A stretch of DNA of 5,016 bases from Desulfobulbaceae bacterium (GTDB lineage Bacteria; Desulfobacterota; Desulfobulbia; Desulfobulbales; UBA5123). The notes below the pieces were generated by a model. That model saw only the letters and a program-made list of their open reading frames with translations, ran no database searches and had not been told where the DNA came from. The stretch spans positions 1 through 5,016 of the forward strand of contig JAOUHH010000206.1 of NCBI GenBank assembly GCA_029865195.1, given 5' to 3'. Position numbers and translations under genes: made by a program. This document shows, in pieces, positions 1 to 5,016 of the stretch (position 1 is the first letter of the stretch; every line of letters starts with the position of its first letter).

Positions 1-1
1 G

Positions 2-256
2 CTGCTTGCCGGTGGCGCGCTGCCGGATTTTCAGGCCGGGCCGGGATCTGAATCCTACCGGGCCGGGTGGCGGGACAACCTCGCCTATTCCGCCGATGGC
101 CCCGGCACCAGCCTGTATGCCATTGAAAGGGGCGGCGATCTGTGTATTATCTCTTCTTCTCAGCCGGCCGCCATCGAGGGGGCTTCCGTGGATGGGCAGG
201 GCACCGTGGTGCAGTCTGCAACGCTCACGCTCACCGTGCAGTGCCTGCATCGATAG
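2..256 (+). CDS. C-terminal part of an unrecognised protein (5' end outside window)
   Basis: Reading from base 2, this frame is open for 84 codons and ends with TAG at 254-256. The start lies to the left of the window. I do not recognise the family. The fragment is rich in Gly, Ser, Thr and Ala, with short alternating hydrophobic stretches near residues 46-52 (DLCIISS) and 68-80 (TVVQSATLTLTVQ), which look like beta strands. Two cysteines lie at fragment residues 48 and 81, four residues from the end. No membrane segment is visible. This composition would fit an exported beta-rich protein, but that is a guess. The frame is preferred over the overlapping plus-strand frames because those give Arg/Pro/Cys-rich shadow translations, because it stops just before the convergent minus-strand gene, and because a terminator-like hairpin follows. 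Its direction sets it apart from the kamA block. Confidence 0.6.
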   Translation: MLAGGALPDFQAGPGSESYRAGWRDNLAYSADGPGTSLYAIERGGDLCIISSSQPAAIEGASVDGQGTVVQSATLTLTVQCLHR

Positions 257-272
257 GGCTATGGGGGCATTG

Positions 273-298
273 CCGCCCCGTCTTAACCGGTGGGGCGG
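273..298. other. Inverted repeat between the convergent genes
   Basis: CCGCCCC at 273-279 is the exact reverse complement of GGGGCGG at 292-298, with a 12-base loop between. The TAA stop of the minus-strand fusion gene (285-283) lies in the loop. Neither side is followed closely by a T-run, so this is not a standard intrinsic terminator for either strand. It may help stop convergent transcription or protect the 3' ends. A competing minus-strand hairpin (GGGGC/GCCCC, using 275-279 and 264-268) overlaps it. No better terminator is visible downstream of the minus-strand block within the window. Confidence 0.35.
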
Positions 299-2583
299 GG
301 CTGACCGGGATCGGTCCCTGTTTTTCCCTTTCGCAGTTTTTTGCAGTACAGGGCCTTGCCGTCGCCGGGGGCGTAGAAATCAACCAGCAGGCTTTCGAGC
401 AGGTAGCCGCACCGCTCGTAAAAGGCCCGGGTACTGGCGTACTGGATGCGTTGCGAGGTGTCGACGTAGATCCGCTCGCCGCCGGCCTGCCGGATATTCT
501 CCTCGGTCAGCTGCAGCAGATGCCGTCCTACCCTCCGGCCCTGGTAATCCGGATGCACCGCGATCCAGTAGAGGTCGAAGCTTGAAAGGGTGCACGGGAT
601 CGGGCCGTAACATGAGTACCCCACCAGCCGGCCGTAATGCTCGGCAAAAACGAAATGATAGCCGCTGACCTCCGCCCCCTTGAGCAGATGTTCTTCCACC
701 AGTTCCTTGGCGACTCCCACCTCCGCCTCGGTGAAGAAGCCGGTGAGCCGCACCAGTTTTTCAACCCGCTCGACATCTTCCGGCACCACCGTGTGGCGCA
801 TCTTCAGGCCATGGATCTGTTCCTTGGTCTCGTGGCGGCCGGTACCCCACTGGATGACGGCCTCGGTGAGGCCGTTGAAAAAGGCGAGGGCGTTCTTGCC
901 CAGGGTGCGGCTACGGTAGCCGCCTTCCTGCACGACCACGGTCGGCAGCCCCAGGGAGCCGATCACCTCGCCGTTGATCTTGAAATCCTTGGGGGTGAGG
1001 CTCCAGGTGCCGGTGGGGTCACCCTTGGCCGGGTCGAGTCCCAGGGCCACCACCAGAAAGGTGGGCTTGAAGGTCGAGATCCGGTTCAGGGCCAGGGCCA
1101 GGGCCTTCCGGTACCCTTCGCCGTCGAGTTTTTCGGGCAGCGGCAGGTTCAGGTTGAAGCCTTCGCCCTCCCCCTCGCCCAACTCCTCTTCGAAGCCTGA
1201 GAAATACGGATAAGCAAAGCTGGGGTGTCCGTGCAGGGAAACGGTGAGGACGTCGTCGCGGCGGTAGAAGATATCCTGCTGGCCGTTGCCGTGGTGATAG
1301 TCGATGTCCAGGATCGCCACCTTGCCGTAATGGCTCAGAAACTGGGCGGCGACGGCGCAGTTGTTGAAGTAGCAGAACCCCCCGAAAAACCGGTGCTCGG
1401 CGTGGTGGCCGGGGGGGCGCACCAGGGCGTAGGAAAGGCGCCGGCCGTTCAAGACCTCCCGGGCCGCGGTGAGGGCGCAGTCCACCGCCCGGCGGGCGGC
1501 GGGATAGGCGTTGCGGTTGATGGGGGTGAAGGTGTCGATGCAGTAATAGCCGCTCAGCACCGAGGGCTCCTTGGGCGGGCGGGTCTTGTTGCGGATGGGG
1601 AAGACATAGGGGTAGAGCGATTTCCCTTCCGGCACGTCGTTGCAGGCCCGTTTGAGGTAACGGACGAAATCGGTGGCGTGCACCTCCAGCAGGTGCCGCT
1701 CCGGAAAGGGCTGCGGGTGGATGCGGGCGAAGAGGCCGCTCTTGTCGAGTTCGGCGAGGATGCTGCGGATCCGAACCGGCGATTCCACGTAGCCCCGCTC
1801 CCGGACATGGTGGATGTCGTGTTTGTCGTTGACCACCAGGGCGATCTGTTCCAGGGCCTTGCCGACCACCAGATTGCCCACGACTTCGGGCTTCACGTAA
1901 CGGAAATCCCGCAACCGGACCGGATCGTCGCCAAAGGAGTTCACGACCTTGTCTACATAGGCGGGCGGGCAGAGTTCGGCGTATTTCCGCTCCAGCACCG
2001 CCCGCACCACCTTGCGGGCAAAGGCGCGGCGCAACGGCTTTTGTTCGTGGAGGCCGTCATAGACGAGGTGGGGCATGCAGGTGTCGCCCTCCTTGACCGG
2101 CAGTTCATAGCCGGTGTTGACGATGGGCCTGGCGCCGTAATGTTCATAAAAGCGCAGCCGCGCCCGGTTTTCGCCGAGCAGGGCCTTGTCCGGGCAATCC
2201 TTTTCGTCGTCTGGCAGGCACTCGAAAAAGAGCCCCTTTACCTTCAGCCCGACTGCTTCCTGGCGAACCCGTTCGTAGATGGCGCCGCCCAGGCCACCGC
2301 CGGTGCTGCCGCCGGCCATGGCGATCCAGTCGAGGTAGGCGAAGCCGATCTCCGGTTCGTGGAGCAGCATCGCAAAGCCGAGGACCTTGCCCCGCATGCT
2401 TTCCGCCACGAAGAGGATGGTGCGGAAGCGCTGCGTGAAGGGGTTGCGCAGCTTCTCGCCGATGGCGTCGATTTCCTTCTCGTCGACGGCACGGAAGCGG
2501 GTGTGGAAGATCTCCCGGATCTGGCGCAGGATTTCCCGGTTCACCGGCAGGATATCATCGTAGATGCGGCGGATGCGGAGCAT
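283..2583 (-). CDS. GNAT - HDAC/acetylpolyamine amidohydrolase-like deacetylase - GNAT fusion protein
   Basis: Predicted cytoplasmic three-domain protein of 766 residues. Residues 1-175 resemble a GNAT acetyltransferase, with YLDWIAMA at 83-90, a glycine-rich acetyl-CoA loop (STGGGLGG, 93-100) and LRFYEHYGA at 143-151. A helical linker follows. Residues about 245-580 form a zinc amide hydrolase of the histone deacetylase superfamily: PGHH (391-394), GFCYFNN (402-408), DIDYHHGNG (426-434), LGLD (514-517) and QEGGY (552-556). D428, H430 and D517 match the zinc ligands, H393/H394 the catalytic pair, and Y556 the oxyanion tyrosine. QEGGY, YPYFSGF and the GEG repeats point to the acetylpolyamine amidohydrolase branch rather than AcuC. 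Residues about 600-750 are a second GNAT (LYWIAVHPDYQG, 671-682; AFYERCGY, 720-727). The ATG at 2583 is chosen because it lies 2 bases after the upstream stop, has a strong ribosome binding site, and the extra N-terminal residues of the longer frame overlap the upstream gene. Substrate unknown; an acetylated beta-lysine or polyamine-like amine is inferred. Confidence 0.9.
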   Translation of the reverse strand: MLRIRRIYDDILPVNREILRQIREIFHTRFRAVDEKEIDAIGEKLRNPFTQRFRTILFVAESMRGKVLGFAMLLHEPEIGFAYLDWIAMAGGSTGGGLGGAIYERVRQEAVGLKVKGLFFECLPDDEKDCPDKALLGENRARLRFYEHYGARPIVNTGYELPVKEGDTCMPHLVYDGLHEQKPLRRAFARKVVRAVLERKYAELCPPAYVDKVVNSFGDDPVRLRDFRYVKPEVVGNLVVGKALEQIALVVNDKHDIHHVRERGYVESPVRIRSILAELDKSGLFARIHPQPFPERHLLEVHATDFVRYLKRACNDVPEGKSLYPYVFPIRNKTRPPKEPSVLSGYYCIDTFTPINRNAYPAARRAVDCALTAAREVLNGRRLSYALVRPPGHHAEHRFFGGFCYFNNCAVAAQFLSHYGKVAILDIDYHHGNGQQDIFYRRDDVLTVSLHGHPSFAYPYFSGFEEELGEGEGEGFNLNLPLPEKLDGEGYRKALALALNRISTFKPTFLVVALGLDPAKGDPTGTWSLTPKDFKINGEVIGSLGLPTVVVQEGGYRSRTLGKNALAFFNGLTEAVIQWGTGRHETKEQIHGLKMRHTVVPEDVERVEKLVRLTGFFTEAEVGVAKELVEEHLLKGAEVSGYHFVFAEHYGRLVGYSCYGPIPCTLSSFDLYWIAVHPDYQGRRVGRHLLQLTEENIRQAGGERIYVDTSQRIQYASTRAFYERCGYLLESLLVDFYAPGDGKALYCKKLRKGKTGTDPGQPRPTG
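299..325 (+). terminator. Probable intrinsic terminator of the left-edge plus-strand gene
   Basis: GACCG at 303-307 pairs with CGGTC at 312-316 across a GGAT loop. GG at 299-300 can add two pairs with CC at 317-318 across a CT bulge. TTTTT follows at 321-325, then a pyrimidine-rich run. It sits 43 bases past the TAG of the left-edge gene. It lies within the last codons of the convergent minus-strand fusion gene, so the same bases also encode part of that protein's charged, Pro/Gly-rich tail. The stem is short, so confidence is moderate. Confidence 0.4.
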
Positions 2584-2585
2584 CG

Positions 2586-3599
2586 TTAGTGTTCTCCCCG
2601 GCGTGCATGGCGACCGGCATCGGCGACGATGCGCGCCATCGCCTGCGCAAAGTCCATCCCGGCCCGCTCCACCGCGGCGGCAAAGCCCGCGTCGGGAGAG
2701 AGGCATGGGTTGGTGTTGATTTCAAGGATATACGGCGTACCGTTCCCGTCAACCCGGAAATCCACCCGGGCGTAGCCGGCCAGGCCGAAGGCATCCCAGC
2801 AGCGGCGCGCTATCTCCTGCAACCGCGTCAGCAGCGCGTTGTCGCCGGCGTCGAAATCAAAGCGGCGCGGGGTATGGTTGTAGGCGTGGGAATCCTCCTC
2901 CCACTTGGCTTGGTAATCGACGATGCGGAGCATCTCCGGGCCGAAGCCCTCGAAGAGGATCTCGGCCGGCGGCAGCACCTCGGGGCCGTCCGGCCCGGCC
3001 AGCAGCGACAGGTTGAACTCGCGGCCGTCGATGAATTCCTCGGCGAAACACGCCCCGCCCAAGGTAGGGCAGCGTCTCTGCAACTCCCCGGCCAGGGCGG
3101 CGGTGGAAGCGGTGGTCACCACCGAGTCGGCGCCAAGGCCGATGGAGGCGTGTTCCCACAGGGATTTGATGATCCAGCGGCCTTGTCCGGACTCGCCACC
3201 CAGCCGGGCCGCGTTTTCCGGCCAGGGGCCGACCCAGGCCGGGGTGGGCAACCCGGCCCCGCGTAGCCGCTCCTTGGCCATGGTTTTATTGGAGGTGAGC
3301 AGGATCGCCTCGGCCGGCGCGCCGGTATAGGCGATGCCCATGGCGTCGAGCAGAAAGGGGAAGAGGTGGATAAGCCGCCCGTGCCCGCCCAACTCTTCCA
3401 CCAGATTGAAGACCAAGTCGGGGCGACGCTGCGTGAGTATTGCCCGCATCGCCTCCAGGTCCAGGGTGCAGGCAAGCCGTTCGACCCGGTGGCCGAGGCG
3501 CTCCAGGGCCGCGGTCACCGCCTCGGCCTGCTGGAGAACGTCCTTGGCGTCCGGGGCGTCGTGGTCGCCTACCTGATTGTGGACAATGGCGATATTCAT
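2586..3599 (-). CDS. ATP-grasp ligase, D-Ala-D-Ala ligase-like (second of a pair)
   Basis: A 337-residue ATP-grasp carboxylate-amine ligase, close to the usual Ddl length. These enzymes activate a carboxylate as acyl-phosphate with ATP and join it to an amine. The Rossmann-like N-domain starts MNIAIVHN, which fixes the ATG at 3599. DLVFNLVEEL (61-70) and SNKTMAKERL (103-112) follow. WIIKSLWEHASIGL (142-155) carries the ATP-binding lysine K145 and the mobile loop. EEFIDGREFNLSLL (187-200) and the metal site in YARVDFRVDG (276-285) and ILEINTNP (291-298) follow, with R278, D280, E293 and N295 matching the Ddl metal and phosphate residues. The stretch after EINTNP (CLSPDAGF) lacks the His-Ser-Leu-Pro type segment that holds the second D-Ala in Ddl, so a different amine substrate is likely. 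Its ATG overlaps the upstream stop as ATGA. No clear ribosome binding site is visible, suggesting translational coupling. True cell-wall Ddl is unlikely given the duplication and the kamA neighbour. Confidence 0.88.
   Translation of the reverse strand: MNIAIVHNQVGDHDAPDAKDVLQQAEAVTAALERLGHRVERLACTLDLEAMRAILTQRRPDLVFNLVEELGGHGRLIHLFPFLLDAMGIAYTGAPAEAILLTSNKTMAKERLRGAGLPTPAWVGPWPENAARLGGESGQGRWIIKSLWEHASIGLGADSVVTTASTAALAGELQRRCPTLGGACFAEEFIDGREFNLSLLAGPDGPEVLPPAEILFEGFGPEMLRIVDYQAKWEEDSHAYNHTPRRFDFDAGDNALLTRLQEIARRCWDAFGLAGYARVDFRVDGNGTPYILEINTNPCLSPDAGFAAAVERAGMDFAQAMARIVADAGRHARRGEH
2594..2599 (-). promoter_or_regulatory. Ribosome binding site of the fusion gene, inside the upstream gene
   Basis: The minus strand reads GGGGAG here, 10 bases before the ATG at 2583. 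The site lies within the last codons of the upstream ATP-grasp gene, whose TAA ends at 2586. It is the clearest Shine-Dalgarno match in the window, and it decides the fusion gene's start against the longer frame that begins at 2706. It also shows that the fusion protein can be initiated independently, though it is probably read from the same transcript. Confidence 0.75.
3596..3599 (-). promoter_or_regulatory. ATGA stop-start overlap of the two ATP-grasp genes
   Basis: On the minus strand the ATG of the second ligase (3599-3597) overlaps the TGA of the first (3598-3596). The preceding bases (GGGTCGGCCG) contain no purine-rich Shine-Dalgarno. Reinitiation by the terminating ribosome is therefore the likely mode of translation, which would keep the two ligases at similar levels. 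Confidence 0.8.
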
Positions 3600-4582
3600 C
3601 GGCCGACCCGGGTCGCCGCGGACGCAACGATCTCCTCGATCAACTGTCGGTAAGGGATCTGCATCTTGGTGCAGATGATGGGCAGATCGGAGTGTTCCGG
3701 GTGGATGCCGGCCAGGGGGTTGACCTCCATGAACTGCGGCCGGCCCTCGCCGTCGCAGCGGATATCGATCCGGCCGCCGTCGCGGCAGCCCAAAACGCGC
3801 CAGGCGGCCAGGGCGATGCGCTCGGATTCCGCGACCAGCGGATCGTTGGCGGCCAGGGCCACGCGATACTCAACCAGCTCCTCGCAATTCTCCTTGTTCA
3901 CGTAGGAATAGACCCCCTGCTCCGCCCTGCCGAGCAGGATGATCTCCATCGAACCCAACGCCCGGGCCTTGTCGCCGCTGCCGACGATCCCCACCGTGAA
4001 CTCGCGGCCGGAGAGATACGGCTCGACCAGCACCGGCTGGCGATAGGCGGCGAGCAGCCCGGCCACCCCGGCGGCGAGTTTTTCCCGGTCGCGGACAATG
4101 GAGGCCGGGGTGATCCCCTTGCCGGTTCCTTCCGCCACCGGCTTGATAAAGTAGGGCGGCGCGAAGTGGACGCGGGCGGCGTCCTCGGCCCTGGCGGCGA
4201 CGAAGAAATCGCTGGTGGGCACCCCGGCGTCGCGCAGCACCCGTTTGGTCATCCCCTTGTCCAGGGTGAGGCTCATCACCAGCGGATCGGAAAAGGTATA
4301 GGGGATCCGATAGGCGTCGAGCAGCGCCGGCACCTGGGCCTCGCGGCCGATGCCGTACATCCCCTCGGCGATGTTGAAGACCAGGTCCCAGCGCTTGCCG
4401 GCCACCAGGGCGGCGGCCAACTGCTTGAGATGGCCGATGCGCTCGGGGGTGTGGCCGAGCGCGCGCAGGGTGTTTTCAATGGCGGTGATGGTGTCGTCCC
4501 GGTCGAATTCAGCGGTTTCATCCTCGCTGAAGCCCATGGCCAGATACTCTGACCGCAGGTCGTAGGTTATGCCGATATGCAT
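3596..4582 (-). CDS. ATP-grasp ligase, D-Ala-D-Ala ligase-like (first of a pair)
   Basis: A 328-residue ATP-grasp ligase of the Ddl superfamily, predicted to be cytoplasmic. Visible landmarks are an N-terminal strand MHIGITYDLR, DLVFNIAEGMYGIGRE (66-81), a helix with DKGMTKRVLRDAGVP (108-122), the ATP lysine K147 in YFIKPVAEGTGKGI (144-157), and EPYLSGREFTVGIVG (187-201). The metal site is RIDIRCDG (271-278) and FMEVNPLAGIHP (284-295), with R271, D273, E286 and N288 as probable metal and phosphate residues. It keeps HSDLP (297-301), similar to the His-Ser-Leu-x-Pro segment near the second-substrate carboxylate in Ddl; its downstream partner does not. The ATG at 4582 is chosen over an in-frame TTG at 4606 because MHIGITYD begins the first beta strand; the upstream ribosome binding site is weak (GAG about 13 bases before). 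It shares an ATGA junction with the next gene and lies 145 bases after kamA. The acceptor amine is unknown; beta-lysine or a product of it is inferred from context. Confidence 0.88.
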   Translation of the reverse strand: MHIGITYDLRSEYLAMGFSEDETAEFDRDDTITAIENTLRALGHTPERIGHLKQLAAALVAGKRWDLVFNIAEGMYGIGREAQVPALLDAYRIPYTFSDPLVMSLTLDKGMTKRVLRDAGVPTSDFFVAARAEDAARVHFAPPYFIKPVAEGTGKGITPASIVRDREKLAAGVAGLLAAYRQPVLVEPYLSGREFTVGIVGSGDKARALGSMEIILLGRAEQGVYSYVNKENCEELVEYRVALAANDPLVAESERIALAAWRVLGCRDGGRIDIRCDGEGRPQFMEVNPLAGIHPEHSDLPIICTKMQIPYRQLIEEIVASAATRVGR

Positions 4583-4727
4583 GGTTTTCGTTTCACTCAC
4601 GAGCAAAGATTTTCGTCTCCCGGCAGCAGGTTTTCCCAGCCTGGCGCAACGACCGCAGAGACTCCCGGTTGCCTGGATTTTTTTGTTTTCCGTGGTTGTA
4701 AAGGGTCGAATCGACCGCCGCTGCCGC
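4583..4727 (-). other. Gap between kamA and the ligase pair, no convincing promoter
   Basis: This 145-base stretch has no plausible gene. Just after the kamA stop is a perfect 5-bp palindrome with a 3-base loop, GGTCG/CGACC at 4716-4704. On the minus strand it is followed only by CTTTAC, so at best it is a weak terminator or attenuator. Next comes an A-rich run, the complement of seven T at 4678-4684 and four T at 4686-4689. CCGGGAG occurs twice on the minus strand (4668-4662 and 4623-4617). A TTTACA resembles a -35 box, but no credible -10 lies at the right spacing. Whether the ligase genes are read from kamA or from their own promoter cannot be decided from the sequence. Confidence 0.4.
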
Positions 4728-5016
4728 TTAACAGAGGTCCGGGTAGCGGAAACAGCGTTGTTCGTAGTTGCGCAGCAGCAGGTCGTCGCCCGTCCGGCCC
4801 AGGACCGCTTCCGGCATCAGCGGGATCTTGCCGCCGCCGCCGGGGGCGTCGATCACATAGGTGGGAACGCCGTAGCCGCTGGTGTGTCCGCGCAGCCCCT
4901 TGATGATGTCGAGCCCCTTGCTCACCGGGGTACGGAAATGCGAGGAGCCGGTGATGGGATCGCACTGGTAGAGATAGTACGGCCGCACCCGCATCTTCAT
5001 CATCCCGTGCATCAGG
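4728..5016 (-). CDS. kamA: Lysine 2,3-aminomutase, C-terminal part (5' end outside window)
   Basis: The 95 C-terminal residues of a KamA/AblA-type radical SAM enzyme, which interconverts L-lysine and beta-lysine using a [4Fe-4S] cluster, SAM and PLP. The radical SAM CxxxCxxC core lies outside the window. Visible are RVRPYYLYQCD (fragment residues 9-19), HFRTPVSKG (26-34), PTYVIDAPGGGGK (51-63) and GDDLLLRNYE (76-85). K63 matches the PLP-binding lysine (K337 in the clostridial enzyme). D19 and D56 match the two aspartates (D293, D330) that hold the lysine side-chain amine, and the spacings of 37 and 7 residues agree exactly. Glutamate 2,3-aminomutase carries Lys and Asn at these two sites, so lysine is the likely substrate. 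The TAA is at 4730-4728. The protein ends soon after the catalytic core (YPDLC), with no long C-terminal extension. EpmB, the EF-P modification paralog, is less likely because YQCD and the DAPGGGGK context are those of KamA. Confidence 0.95.
   Translation of the reverse strand, partial: LMHGMMKMRVRPYYLYQCDPITGSSHFRTPVSKGLDIIKGLRGHTSGYGVPTYVIDAPGGGGKIPLMPEAVLGRTGDDLLLRNYEQRCFRYPDLC

Noticed and set aside
6..668. A plus-strand open frame of 220 codons running through the convergent region
   Set aside because: It is an Arg/Pro/Ser/Cys-rich translation that overlaps both the left-edge gene in another frame and the end of the fusion gene; typical shadow frame.
1087..1180. Short tandem repeats (GGGCCA units near 1089-1106 and a CCCTC/CGCCC-rich stretch near 1159-1179)
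   Set aside because: They encode ALALAL and GEGEGEG inside the deacetylase domain, which fit the domain, so they are codon-level repetition rather than an independent element.
1225..2589. A long plus-strand open frame of 454 codons opposite the fusion gene
   Set aside because: It lies wholly antisense to a gene with clear catalytic motifs, and its translation shows no recognisable domain. Long antisense frames are expected in GC-rich genes with strong third-position bias.
2584..2706. Upstream ATG at 2706 as the start of the fusion gene
   Set aside because: It would add 41 Arg/Cys/Gly-rich residues encoded inside the previous ligase gene. The ATG at 2583 has a well-placed GGGGAG and begins a sensible protein.
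3440..4552. A plus-strand open frame of 370 codons opposite the ligase genes
   Set aside because: It is antisense to both ATP-grasp genes, rich in Gly, Ala, Asp and Pro, spans the ATGA junction, and has no recognisable motif.
4583..4606. TTG at 4606 as the start of the first ATP-grasp gene
   Set aside because: The eight extra residues precede the MHIGITYD strand that normally opens this fold, and ATG is preferred over TTG. The site is not excluded, since neither start has a strong ribosome binding site.
4619..4641. A sigma-54-like GG-N10-GC arrangement on the minus strand upstream of the ligase genes
   Set aside because: The core spacing fits, but the flanking bases (GGGAAAA and CTGCTGCC) match the consensus poorly, so it may be chance.
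4636..4689. A plus-strand terminator-like T-run (4678-4689) after imperfect complementarity
   Set aside because: The possible stem is broken by several bulges, and no plus-strand gene precedes it.
1..5016. CRISPR arrays, tRNA or rRNA genes, insertion sequence ends
   Set aside because: I saw no regularly spaced repeats, no tRNA- or rRNA-like sequence and no transposase or terminal inverted repeat in the window.

Overview
The window is a GC-rich bacterial segment dominated by a minus-strand gene block that reads from the right edge to about position 283. A convergent plus-strand gene enters from the left edge and ends at 256. Protein style and remembered family resemblance (KamA, Ddl-like ATP-grasp pair, GNAT/deacetylase fusion) suggest a deltaproteobacterium of the Desulfuromonas/Geobacter type. 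This is inference, as no rRNA or other taxonomic marker is present.

Layout in minus-strand reading order. (1) 5016-4728: the C-terminal 95 residues of a lysine 2,3-aminomutase (KamA), with the PLP lysine and both substrate-amine aspartates. (2) 4727-4583: a 145-base gap with a small palindrome, an A-rich stretch and no convincing promoter. (3) 4582-3596: a 328-residue D-Ala-D-Ala-ligase-like ATP-grasp enzyme. (4) 3599-2586: a second, divergent 337-residue ATP-grasp enzyme, joined to the first by an ATGA overlap. (5) 2583-283: a 766-residue protein with an N-terminal GNAT-like acetyltransferase domain, a central zinc deacetylase of the histone deacetylase/acetylpolyamine amidohydrolase class, and a C-terminal GNAT domain. 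Its start lies 2 bases after the previous stop, with a strong ribosome binding site inside the upstream gene. On the plus strand, positions 2-256 hold the tail of an unrecognised protein, probably ended by a hairpin plus T-run that sits inside the 3' coding end of the fusion gene.

The genes suggest a small-molecule pathway rather than cell-wall synthesis. KamA would supply beta-lysine, the two ATP-grasp ligases could form one or two amide bonds, and the fusion protein could both add and remove acetyl groups on an amine. A beta-lysine-containing, acetylated pseudopeptide (compatible solute, storage compound or signal) is a reasonable hypothesis. It differs from the classical two-gene kamA(ablA)/ablB route to N-epsilon-acetyl-beta-lysine. 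The enzyme classes are well supported by visible motifs; the product and the order of steps are inferred.
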